From assembly GCA_032622095.1 (NCBI GenBank), contig CP136066.1, forward strand, positions 111,747,319 to 111,811,318: a stretch of 64,000 bases of DNA. Direction: 5' to 3'. Position numbers and translations under genes: made by a program. This document shows, piece after piece, positions 24,101 to 39,100 of this stretch (positions are counted from its first letter, which is position 1; each line of letters begins with the position of its first letter). Below the pieces are notes generated by a model. That model ran no database searches. It saw nothing but the letters and a program-made list of their open reading frames with translations, and was not told the DNA's origin. This DNA comes from Siphonodentalium dalli. Its lineage: Eukaryota > Mollusca > Scaphopoda > Gadilida > Siphonodentaliidae.

Positions 24101-27100
24101 AAAATAGAGACTGAGTCATCACCTGAACCACCTGCTCCAAATGGTAAGATATAAATGTACATAAAATAGAGAAGGAATCATCACCTGAACCACCTGCTCC
24201 AAATGGTAAGATATAAATGTACATAAAATAGAGAAGGAATCATCACCTGAACCACCTGCTCCAAATGGTAAGATATAAATGTACATAAAATAGAGAAGTA
24301 ATCATCACCTGAACCACCTGATCCAGATGGTAAGATATAAATGTACATAAAATAGAGAAGTAATCATCACCTGAACCACCTGATCCAGATGGTAAGATAT
24401 AAATGTACATAAAATAGAGACGGAATCATCACCTGAACCACCTGCTCCAAATGGTAAGATATAAATGTACATAAAATAGAGAAGGAATCATCACCTGAAC
24501 CACCTGCTCCAAATGGTAAGATATAAATGTACATAAAATAGAGAAGGAATCATCACCTGAACCACCTGCTCCAAATGGTAAGATATAAATGTACATAAAA
24601 TAGAGAAGGAATCATCACCTGAACCACCTGCTCCAAATGGTAAGATATAAATGTACATAAAATAGAGAAGGAATCATCACCTGAACCACCTGCTCCAAAT
24701 GGTAAGATATAAATGTACATAAAATAGAGACGGAATCATCACCTGAACCACCTGATCCAAATGGTAAGATATAAATGTACATAAAATAGAGAAGGAATCA
24801 TCACCTGAACCACCTGCTCCAAATGGTAAGATATAAATGTACATATAACAGAGAAGGAATCATCACCTGAACCACCTGATCCAGATGGTAAGATATAAAT
24901 GTACATAAAATAGAGACGGAATCATCACCTGAACCACCTGCTCCAAATGGTAAGATATAAATGTACATAAAATAGAGAAGGAATCATCACCTGAACCACC
25001 TGCTCCAAATGGTAAGATATAAATGTACATATAACAGAGAAGGAATCATCACCTGAACCACCTGATCCAGATGGTAAGATATAAATGTACATAAAATAGA
25101 GACGGAATCATCACCTGAACCACCTGCTCCAAATGGTAAGATATAAATGTACATAAAATAGAGAAGGAATCATCACCTGAACCACCTGCTCCAAATGGTA
25201 AGATATAAATGTACATAAAATAGAGAAGGAATCATCACCTGAACCACCTGCTCCAAATGGTAAGATATAAATGTACATAAAATAGAGAAGGAATCATCAC
25301 CTGAACCACCTGCTCCAAATGGTAAGATATAAATGTACATAAAATAGAGACGGAATCATCACCTGAACCACCTGATCCAGATGGTAAGATATAAATGTAC
25401 ATAAAACAGAGACAGAATCATCACCTGAACCACCTGATCCAGATGGTAATATATAAATGTACATAAAATAGAGAAGGAATCATCACCTGAACCACCTGAT
25501 CCAGATGGTAAGATATAAATGTACATAAAATAGAGAAGGAATCATCACCTGAACCACCTGCTCCAAATGGTAAGATATAAATGTACATAAAATAGAGAAG
25601 GAATCATCACCTGAACCACCTGCTCCAAATGGTAAGATATAAATGTACATAAAACAGAGACGGAATCATCACCTGAACCACCTGATCCAGATGGTAAGAT
25701 ATAAACGTACATAAAACAGAGAAGGAATCATCACCTGAACCACCTGATCCAGATGGTAAGATATAAATGTACATAAAACAGAGAAGGAATCATCACCTGA
25801 ACCACCTGATCCAGATGGTAAGATATAAATGTACATAAAATAGAGACGGAATCATCACCTGAACCACCTGATCCAGATGGTAAGATATAAATGTACATAA
25901 AATAGAGAAGGAATCATCACCTGAACCACCTGCTCCAAATGGTAAGATATAAATGTACATAAAATAGAGAAGGAATCATCACCTGAACCACCTGCTCCAA
26001 ATGGTAAGATATAAATGTACATAAAATAGAGATGGAATCATCACCTGAACCACCTGATCCAGATGGTAAGATATAAATGTACATAAAATAGAGACGGAAT
26101 CATCACCTGAACCACCTGATCCAGATGGTAAGATATAAATGTACATAAAATAGAGAAGGAATCATCACCTGAACCACCTGCTCCAAATGGTAAGATATAA
26201 ATGTACATAAAATAGAGACGGAATCATCACCTGAACCACCTGATCCAGATGGTAAGATATAAATGTACATAAAATAGAGAAGGAATCATCACCTGAACCA
26301 CCTGCTCCAAATGGTAAGATATAAATGTACATAAAATAGAGACGGAATCATCACCTGAACCACCTGCTCCAAATGGTAAGATATAAATGTACATAAAATA
26401 GAGAAGGAATCATCACCTGAACCACCTGCTCCAAATGGTAAGATATAAATGTACATAAAATAGAGAAGGAATCATCACCTGAACCACCTGCTCCAAATGG
26501 TAAGATATAAATGTACATAAAATAGAGAAGGAATCATCACCTGAACCACCTGCTCCAAATGGTAAGATATAAATGTACATAAAATAGAGAAGGAATCATC
26601 ACCTGAACCACCTGCTCCAAATGGTAAGATATAAATGTACATAAAATAGAGAAGGAATCATCACCTGAACCACCTGCTCCAAATGGTAAGATATAAATGT
26701 ACATAAAATAGAGAAGGAATCATCACCTGTACCACCTGCTCCAAATGGTAAGATATAAATGTACATAAAATAGAGAAGGAATCATCACCTGAACCACCTG
26801 ATCCAGATGGTAAGATATAAATGTACATAAAATAGAGACAGAATCATCACCTGAACCACCTGATCCAGATGGTAAGATATAAATGTACATAAAATAGAGA
26901 CAGAATCATCACCTGAACCACCTGATCCAGATGGTAAGATATAAATGTACATAAAATAGAGACGGAATCATCACCTGAACCACCTGCTCCAAATGGTAAG
27001 ATATAAATGTACATAAAATAGAGAAGGAATCATCACCTGAACCACCTGCTCCAAATGGTAAGATATAAATGTACATAAAATAGAGAAGGAATCATCACCT

Positions 27101-30100
27101 GAACCACCTGATCCAGATGGTAAGATATAAATGTACATAAAATAGAGACAGAATCATCACCTGAACCACCTGATCCAGATGGTAAGATATAAATGTACAT
27201 AAAATAGAGACGGAATCATCACCTGAACCACCTGCTCCAAATGGTAAGATATAAATGTACATAAAATAGAGACGGAATCATCACCTGAACCACCTGATCC
27301 AGATGGTAAGATATAAATGTACATAAAATAGAGACGGAATCATCACCTGAACCACCTGCTCCAAATGGTAAGATATAAATGTACATAAAATAGAGAAGGA
27401 ATCATCACCTGAACCACCTGCTCCAAATGGTAAGATATAAATGTACATAAAATAGAGACAGAATCATCACCTGAACCACCTGATCCAGATGGTAAGATAT
27501 AAATGTACATAAAATAGAGACAGAATCATCACCTGAACCACCTGATCCAGATGGTAAGATATAAATGTACATAAAATAGAGACAGAATCATCACCTGAAC
27601 CACCTGATCCAGATGGTAAGATATAAATGTACATAAAATAGAGACAGAATCATCACCTGAACCACCTGATCCAGATGGTAAGATATAAATGTACATAAAA
27701 TAGAGACAGAATCATCACCTGAACCACCTGATCCAGATGGTAAGATATAAATGTACATAAAATAGAGACGGAATCATCACCTGAACCACCTGATCCAGAT
27801 GGTAAGATATAAATGTACATAAAATAGAGACGGAATCATCACCTGAACCACCTGATCCAGATGGTAAGATATAAACGTACATAAAATAGAGACAGAATCA
27901 TCACCTGAACCACCTGATCCAGATGGTAAGATATAAATGTACATAAAATAGAGACAGAATCATCACCTGAACCACCTGATCCAGATGGTAAGATATAAAT
28001 GTACATAAAATAGAGAAGGAATCATCACCTGAACCACCTGATCCAGATGGTAAGATATAAATGTACATAAAATAGAGAAGGAATCATCACCTGAACCACC
28101 TGATCCAGATGGTAAGATATAAACGTACATAAAATAGAGACGGAATCATCACCTGAACCACCTGATCCAGATGGTAAGATATAAATGTACATAAAACAGA
28201 GAAGGAATCATCACCTGAACCACCTGATCCAGATGGTAAGATATAAACGTACATAAAACAGAGAAGGAATCATCACCTGAACCACCTGATCCAGATGGTA
28301 AGATATAAATGTACATAAAATAGAGAAGGAATCATCACCTGAACCACCTGATCCAGATGGTAAGATATAAACGTACATAAAATAGAGACGGAATCATCAC
28401 CTGAACCACCTGATCCAGATGGTAAGATATAAATGTACATAAAACAGAGAAGGAATCATCACCTGAACCACCTGATCCAGATGGTAAGATATAAATGTAC
28501 ATAAAATAGAGACGGAATCATCACCTGAACCACCTGATCCAGATGGTAAGATATAAATGTACATAAAACAGAGAAGGAATCATCACCTGAACCACCTGAT
28601 CCAGATGGTAAGATATAAACGTACATAAAACAGAGAAGGAATCATCACCTGAACCACCTGATCCAGATGGTAAGATATAAATGTACATAAAACAGAGAAG
28701 GAATCATCACCTGAACCACCTGATCCAGATGGTAAGATATAAACGTACATAAAACAGAGAAGGAATCATCACCTGAACCACCTGATCCAGATGGTAAGAT
28801 ATAAATGTACATAAAACAGAGAAGGAATCATCACCTGAACCACCTGATCCAGATGGTAAGATATAAATGTACATAAAATAGAGACGGAATCATCACCTGA
28901 ACCACCTGATCCAGATGGTAAGATATAAATGTACATAAAACAGAGAAGGAATCATCACCTGAACCACCATATCCAGATGGTAAGATATAAATGTACATAA
29001 AATAGAGACGGAATCATCACCTGAACCACCTGCTCCAAATGGTAAGATATAAATGTACATAAAATAGAGACGGAATCATCACCTGAACCACCTGCTCCAA
29101 ATGGTAAGATATAAATGTACATAAAATAGAGACGGAATCATCACCTGAACCACCTGCTCCAAATGGTAAGATATAAATGTACATAAAACAGAGAAGGAAT
29201 CATCACCTGAACCACCTGATCCAGATGGTAAGATATAAACGTACATAAAACAGAGAAGGAATCATCACCTGAACCACCTGATCCAGATGGTAAGATATAA
29301 ACGTACATAAATCAGAGAAGGAATCATCACCTGAACCACCTGATCCAGATGGTAAGATATAAATGTACATAAAACAGAGAAGGAATCATCACCTGAACCA
29401 CCTGATCCAGATGGTAAGATATAAATGTACATAAAATAGAGAAGGAATCATCACCTGAACCACCATATCCAGATGGTAAGATATAAATGTACATAAAACA
29501 GAGAAGGAATCATCACCTGAACCACCTGATCCAGATGGTAAGATATAAACGTACATAAAACAGAGAAGGAATCATCACCTGAACCACCTGATCCAGATGG
29601 TAAGATATAAATGTACATAAAATATAGAAGGAATCATCACCTGAACCACCATATCCAGATGGTAAGATATAAATGTACATAAAACAGAGAAGGAATCATC
29701 ACCTGAACCACCATATCCAGATGGTAAGATATAAACGTACATAAAATAGAGAAGGAATCATCACCTGAACCACCTGATCCAGATGGTAAGATATAAATGT
29801 ACATAAAATAGAGAAGGAATCATCACCTGAACCACCTGATCCAGATGGTAAGATATAAATGTACATAAAATAGAGAAGGAATCATCACCTGAACCACCTG
29901 ATCCAGATGGTAAGATATAAATGTACATAAAATAGAGACGGAATCATCACCTGAACCACCTGATCCAGATGGTAAGATATAAACGTACATAAAACAGAGA
30001 AGGAATCATCACCTGAACCACCATATCCAGATGGTAAGATATAAACGTACATAAAATAGAGAAGGAATCATCACCTGAACCACCTGATCCAGATGGTAAG

Positions 30101-33100
30101 ATATAAATGTACATAAAATAGAGAAGGAATCATCACCTGAACCACCTGATCCAGATGGTAAGATATAAATGTACATAAAATAGAGAAGGAATCATCACCT
30201 GAACCACCTGATCCAGATGGTAAGATATAAATGTACATAAAATAGAGACGGAATCATCACCTGAACCACCTGATCCAGATGGTAAGATATAAACGTACAT
30301 AAAACAGAGAAGGAATCATCACCTGAACCACCTGATCCAGATGGTAAGATATAAACGTACATAAAACAGAGAAGGAATCATCACCTGAACCACCATATCC
30401 AGATGGTAAGATATAAACGTACATAAAACAGAGAAGGAATCATCACCTGAACCACCTGATCCAGATGGTAAGATATAAATGTAAATAAAACAGAGACGGA
30501 ATCATCACCTGAACCACCTGATCCAGATGGTAAGATATAAACGTACATAAAATAGAGACAGAATCATCACCTGAACCACCTGATCCAGATGGTAAGATAT
30601 AAATGTACATAAAACAGAGAAGGAATCATCACCTGAACCACCTGATCCAGATGGTAAGATATAAATGTAAATAAAACAGAGACGGAATCATCACCTGAAC
30701 CACCTGATCCAGATGGTAAGATATAAACGTACATAAAATAGAGACAGAATCATCACCTGAACCACCTGATCCAGATGGTAAGATATAAACGTACATAAAA
30801 TAGAGACGGAATCATCACCTGAACCACCATATCCAAATGGTAAGATATAAACGTACATAAAATAGAGAAGGAATCATCACCTGAACCACCTGATCCAGAT
30901 GGTAAGATATAAATGTACATAAAACAGAGAAGGAATCATCACCTGAACCACCTGATCCAGATGGTAAGATATAAATGTACATAAAACAGAGAAGGAATCA
31001 TCACCTGAACCACCTGATCCAGATGGTAAGATATAAATGTACATAAAACAGAGAAGGAATCATCACCTGAACCACCTGATCCAGATGGTAAGATATAAAT
31101 GTACATAAAACAGAGAAGGAATCATCACCTGAACCACCTGATCCAGATGGTAAGATATAAACGTACATAAAATAGAGACGGAATCATCACCTGAACCACC
31201 TGATCCAGATGGTAAGATATAAACGTACATAAAATAGAGACAGAATCATCACCTGAACCACCTGATCCAGATGGTAAGATATAAATGTACATAAAACAGA
31301 GAAGGAATCATCACCTGAACCACCTGATCCAGATGGTAAGATATAAATGTACATAAAACAGAGAAGGAATCATCACCTGAACCACCTGATCCAGATGGTA
31401 AGATATAAACGTACATAAAACAGAGAAGGAATCATCACCTGAACCACCTGATCCAGATGGTAAGATATAAATGTACATAAAATAGAGACGGAATCATCAC
31501 CTGAACCACCTGATCCAGATGGTAAGATATAAACGTACATAAAACAGAGAAGGAATCATCACCTGAACCACCTGATCCAGATGGTAAGATATAAACGTAC
31601 ATAAAATAGAGACGGAATCATCACCTGAACCACCTGATCCAGATGGTAAGATATAAATGTACATAAAATAGAGACGGAATCATCACCTGAACCACCTGAT
31701 CCAGATGGTAAGATATAAACGTACATAAAATAGAGACGGAATCATCACCTGAACCACCTGATCCAGATGGTAAGATATAAATGTACATAAAACAGAGAAG
31801 GAATCATCACCTGAACCACCTGATCCAGATGGTAAGATATAAACGTACATAAAATAGAGACGGAATCATCACCTGAACCACCTGATCCAGATGGTAAGAT
31901 ATAAATGTACATAAAATAGAGACGGAATCATCACCTGAACCACCTGATCCAGATGGTAAGATATAAACGTACATAAAATAGAGACGGAATCATCACCTGA
32001 ACCACCTGATCCAGATGGTAAGATATAAATGTACATAAAACAGAGAAGGAATCATCACCTGAACCACCTGATCCAGATGGTAAGATATAAACGTACATAA
32101 AATAGAGACGGAATCATCACCTGAACCACCATATCCAGATGGTAAGATATAAATGTACATAAAATAGAGACGGAATCATCACCTGAACCACCTGATCCAG
32201 ATGGTAAGATATAAACGTACATAAAATAGAGACGGAATCATCACCTGAACCACCTGATCCAGATGGTAAGATATAAATGTACATAAAATAGAGACGGAAT
32301 CATCACCTGAACCACCTGATCCAGATGGTAAGATATAAATGTACATAAAACAGAGAAGGAATCATCACCTGAACCACCTGATCCAGATGGTAAGATATAA
32401 ATGTACATAAAACAGAGAAGGAATCATCACCTGAACCACCTGATCCAGATGGTAAGATATAAATGTACATAAAACAGAGAAGGAATCATCACCTGAACCA
32501 CCATATCCAGATGGTAAGATATAAACGTACATAAAATAGAGACGGAATCATCACCTGAACCACCTGCTCCAGATGGTAAGATATAAATGTACATAAAACA
32601 GAGAAGGAATCATCACCTGAACCACCTGATCCAGATGGTAAGATATAAATGTACATAAAACAGAGAAGGAATCATCACCTGAACCACCATATCCAGATGG
32701 TAAGATATAAATGTACATAAAATAGAGACGGAATCATCACCTGAACCACCTGATCCAGATGGTAAGATATAAATGTACATAAAACAGAGAAGGAATCATC
32801 ACCTGAACCACCTGATCCAGATGGTAAGATATAAATGTACATAAAACAGAGAAGGAATCATCACCTGAACCACCTGATCCAGATGGTAAGATATAAATGT
32901 ACATAAAACAGAGAAGGAATCATCACCTGAACCACCATATCCAGATGGTAAGATATAAATGTACATAAAATAGAGAAGGAATCATCACCTGAACCACCTG
33001 ATCCAGATGGTAAGATATAAATGTACATAAAACAGAGAAGGAATCATCACCTGAACCACCTGATCCAGATGGTAAGATATAAATGTACATAAAATAGAGA

Positions 33101-36100
33101 CGGAATCATCACCTGAACCACCTGATCCAGATGGTAAGATATAAATGTACATAAAACAGAGAAGGAATCATCACCTGAACCACCTGATCCAGATGGTAAG
33201 ATATAAACGTACATAAAACAGAGAAGGAATCATCACCTGAACCACCTGATCCAGATGGTAAGATATAAATGTACATAAAATAGAGACGGAATCATCACCT
33301 GAACCACCTGATCCAGATGGTAAGATATAAATGTACATAAAATAGAGAAGGAATCATCACCTGAACCACCTGATCCAGATGGTAAGATATAAATGTACAT
33401 AAAACAGAGAAGGAATCATCACCTGAACCACCATATCCAGATGGTAAGATATAAATGTACATAAAATAGAGACGGAATCATCACCTGAACCACCTGATCC
33501 AGATGGTAAGATATAAATGTACATAAAACAGAGAAGGAATCATCACCTGAACCACCATATCCAGATGGTAAGATATAAATGTACATAAAACAGAGAAGGA
33601 ATCATCACCTGAACCACCATATCCAGATGGTAAGATATAAATGTACATAAAACAGAGAAGGAATCATCACCTGAACCACCTGATCCAGATGGTAAGATAT
33701 AAATGTACATAAAATAGAGACGGAATCATCACCTGAACCACCTGATCCAGATGGTAAGATATAAATGTACATAAAACAGAGAAGGAATCATCACCTGAAC
33801 CACCATATCCAGATGGTAAGATATAAATGTACATAAAACAGAGAAGGAATCATCACCTGAACCACCTGATCCAGATGGTAAGATATAAATGTACATAAAA
33901 TAGAGACGGAATCATCACCTGAACCACCTGATCCAGATGGTAAGATATAAATGTACATAAAATAGAGACGGAATCATCACCTGAACCACCTGATCCAGAT
34001 GGTAAGATATAAACGTACATAAAACAGAGAAGGAATCATCACCTGAACCACCTGATCCAGATGGTAAGATATAAACGTACATAAAATAGAGACGGAATCA
34101 TCACCTGAACCACCTGATCCAGATGGTAAGATATAAATGTACATAAAATAAAGAAGGAATCATCACCTGAACCACCATATCCAGATGGTAAGATATAAAT
34201 GTACATAAAACAGAGAAGGAATCATCACCTGAACCACCTGATCCAGATGGTAAGATATAAATGTACATAAAATAGAGAAGGAATCATCACCTGAACCACC
34301 TGATCCAGATGGTAAGATATAAATGAACATAAAACAGAGAAGGAATCATCACCTGAACCACCTGATCCAGATGGTAAGATATAAATGTACATAAAACAGA
34401 GAAGGAATCATCACCTGAACCACCATATCCAGATGGTAAGATATAAATGTACATAAAACAGAGAAGGAATCATCACCTGAACCACCTGATCCAGATGGTA
34501 AGATATAAATGTACATAAAATAGAGACGGAATCATCACCTGAACCACCTGATCCAGATGGTAAGATATAAATGTACATAAAATAGAGACGGAATCATCAC
34601 CTGAACCACCTGATCCAGATGGTAAGATATAAATGTACATAAAATAGAGACGGAATCATCACCTGAACCACCTGATCCAGATGGTAAGATATAAACGTAC
34701 ATAAAACAGAGAAGGAATCATCACCTGAACCACCTGATCCAGATGGTAAGATATAAATGTACATAAAATAGAGAAGGAATCATCACCTGAACCACCATAT
34801 CCAGATGGTAAGATATAAATGTACATAAAACAGAGAAGGAATCATCACCTGAACCACCTGATCCAGATGGTAAGATATAAATGTACATAAAACAGAGAAG
34901 GAATCATCACCTGAACCACCATATCCAGATGGTAAGATATAAATGTACATAAAACAGAGAAGGAATCATCACCTGAACCACCTGATCCAGATGGTAAGAT
35001 ATAAATGTACATAAAATAGAGACGGAATCATCACCTGAACCACCTGATCCAGATGGTAAGATATAAATGTACATAAAATAGAGACGGAATCATCACCTGA
35101 ACCACCTGATCCAGATGGTAAGATATAAATGTACATAAAATAGAGAAGGAATCATCACCTGAACCACCTGATCCAGATGGTAAGATATAAATGTACATAA
35201 AACAGAGAAGGAATCATCACCTGAACCACCTGATCCAGATGGTAAGATATAAACGTACATAAAACAGAGAAGGAATCATCACCTGAACCACCTGATCCAG
35301 ATGGTAAGATATAAACGTACATAAAATAGAGAAGGAATCATCACCTGAACCACCTGATCCAGATGGTAAGATATAAATGTACATAAAATAGAGAAGGAAT
35401 CATCACCTGAACCACCTGATCCAGATGGTAAGATATAAATGTACATAAAACAGAGAAGGAATCATCACCTGAACCACCATATCCAGATGGTAAGATATAA
35501 ATGTACATAAAATAGAGAAGGAATCATCACCTGAACCACCTGATCCAGATGGTAAGATATAAATGTACATAAAACAGAGAAGGAATCATCACCTGAACCA
35601 CCTGATCCAGATGGTAAGATATAAATGTACATAAAATAGAGAAGGAATCATCACCTGAACCACCTGATCCAGATGGTAAGATATAAATGTACATAAAACA
35701 GAGAAGGAATCATCACCTGAACCACCTGATCCAGATGGTAAGATATAAACGTACATAAAACAGAGAAGGAATCATCACCTGAACCACCTGATCCAGATGG
35801 TAAGATATAAATGTACATAAAATAGAGAAGGAATCATCACCTGAACCACCTGATCCAGATGGTAAGATATAAATGTACATAAAATAGAGAAGGAATCATC
35901 ACCTGAACCACCTGATCCAGATGGTAAGATATAAATGTACATAAAACAGAGAAGGAATCATCACCTGAACCACCATATCCAGATGGTAAGATATAAATGT
36001 ACATAAAATAGAGAAGGAATCATCACCTGAACCACCTGATCCAGATGGTAAGATATAAACGTACATAAAACAGAGACGGAATCATCACCTGAACCACCTG

Positions 36101-39100
36101 ATCCAGATAGTAAGATATAAATGTACATAAAACAGAGAAGGAATCATCACCTGAACCACCTGATCCAGATGGTAAGATATAAACGTACATAAAACAGAGA
36201 CGGAATCATCACCTGAACCACCTGCTCCAAATGGTAAGATATAAATGTACATAAAACAGAGACGGAATCATCACCTGAACCACCTGATCCAGATAGTAAG
36301 ATATAAATGTACATAAAACAGAGAAGGAATCATCACCTGAACCACCTGATCCAGATGGTAAGATATAAACGTACATAAAACAGAGACGGAATCATCACCT
36401 GAACCACCTGCTCCAAATGGTAAGATATAAATGTACATAAAACAGAGACGGAATCATCACCTGAACCACCTGATCCAGATAGTAAGATATAAATGTACAT
36501 AAAACAGAGAAGGAATCATCACCTGAACCACCTGATCCAAATGGTAAGATATAAACGTACATAAAACAGAGACGGAATCATCACCTGAACCACCTGATCC
36601 AGATGGTAAGATATAAATGTACATAAAATAGAGAAGGAATCATCACCTGAACCACCTGATCCAGATGGTAAGATATAAACGTACATAAAACAGAGACGGA
36701 ATCATCACCTGAACCACCTGATCCAGATAGTAAGATATAAATGTACATAAAACAGAGAAGGAATCATCACCTGAACCACCTGATCCAGATGGTAAGATAT
36801 AAATGTACATAAAATAGAGACGGAATCATCACCTGAACCACCTGATCCAGATGGTAAGATATAAATGTACATAAAACAGAGAAGTAATCATCACCTGAAC
36901 CACCTGATCCAGATGGTAAGATATAAATGTACATAAAACAGAGAAGGAATCATCACCTGAACCACCTGATCCAAATGGTAAGATATAAATGTACATAAAA
37001 CAGAGAAGGAATCATCACCTGAACCACCTGATCCAGATGGTAAGATATAAATGTACATAAAACAGAGAAGTAATCATCACCTGAACCACCATATCCAGAT
37101 GGTAAGATATAAATGTACATAAAACAGAGATGGAATCATCACCTGAACCACCTGATCCAGATGGTAAGATATAAATGTACATAAAATAGAGACGGAATCA
37201 TCACCTGAACCACCTGATCCAGATGGTAAGATATAAATGTACATAAAACAGAGAAGGAATCATCACCTGAACCACCTGATCCAAATGGTAAGATATAAAT
37301 GTACATAAAACAGAGACGGAATCATCACCTGAACCACCTGCTCCAAATGGTAAGATATAAACGTACATAAAATAGAGACGGAATCATCACCTGAACCACC
37401 TGATCCAGATGGTAAGATATAAATGTACATAAAACAGAGAAGGAATCATCACCTGAACCACCTGATCCAGATAGTAAGATATAAATGTACATAAAACAGA
37501 GAAGGAATCATCACCTGAATCACCTGATCCAGATGGTAAGATATAAATGTACATAAAACAGAGAAGTAATCATCACCTGAACCACCTGATCCAGATGGTA
37601 AGATATAAATGTACATAAAACAGAGAAGTAATCATCACCTGAACCACCTGATCCAGATGGTAAGATATAAATGTACATAAAACAGAGAAGGAATCATCAC
37701 CTGAACCACCTGATCCAGATGGTAAGATATAAATGTACATAAAACAGAGAAGGAATCATCACCTGAATCACCTGATCCAGATGGTAAGATATAAATGTAC
37801 ATAAAACAGAGAAGGAATCATCACCTGAATCACCTGATCCAGATGGTAAGATATAAATGTACATAAAACAGAGAAGGAATCATCACCTGAATCACCTGAT
37901 CCAGATGGTAAGATATAAATGTACATAAAACAGAGAAGGAATCATCACCTGAACCACCTGATCCAGATGGTAAGATATAAATGTACATAAAACAGAGAAG
38001 GAATCATCACCTGAACCACCTGATCCAGATGGTAAGATATAAATGTACATAAAACAGAGAAGGAATCATCACCTGAATCACCTGATCCAGATAGTAAGAT
38101 ATAAATGTACATAAAACAGAGAAGGAATCATCACCTGAACCACCTGATCCAGATGGTAAGATATAAACGTACATAAAACAGAGAAGGAATCATCACCTGA
38201 ACCACCTGATCCAGATGGTAAGATATAAACGTACATAAAACAGAGAAGGAATCATCACCTGAACCACCTGATCCAGATGGTAAGATATAAATGTACATAA
38301 AACAGAGAAGGAATCATCACCTGAACCACCTGATCCAAATGGTAAGATATAAACGTACATAAAACAGAGAAGGAATCATCACCTGAACCACCTGATCCAG
38401 ATGGTAAGATATAAATGTACATAAAACAGAGAAGGAATCATCACCTGAACCACCTGATCCAAATGGTAAGATATAAACGTACATAAAACAGAGACGGAAT
38501 CATCACCTGAACCACCTGATCCAGATGGTAAGATATAAACGTACATAAAACAGAGACGGAATCATCACCTGAACCACCTGATCCAGATGGTAAGATATAA
38601 ACGTACATAAAACAGAGACGGAATCATCACCTGAACCACCTGATCCAGATGGTAAGATATAAACGTACATAAAACAGAGAAGGAATCATCACCTGAACCA
38701 CCTGATCCAGATGGTAAGATATAAACGTACATAAAACAGAGACGGAATCATCACCTGAACCACCTGATCCAGATGGTAAGATATAAACGTACATAAAACA
38801 GAGACGGAATCATCACCTGAACCACCTGATCCAGATGGTAAGATATAAACGTACATAAAACAGAGAAGGAATCATCACCTGAACCACCTGATCCAGATGG
38901 TAAGATATAAACGTACATAAAACAGAGAAGGAATCATCACCTGAACCACCTGATCCAGATGGTAAGATATAAACGTACATAAAACAGAGACGGAATCATC
39001 ACCTGAACCACCTGATCCAGATGGTAAGATATAAACGTACATAAAACAGAGAAGGAATCATCACCTGAACCACCTGATCCAGATGGTAAGATATAAATGT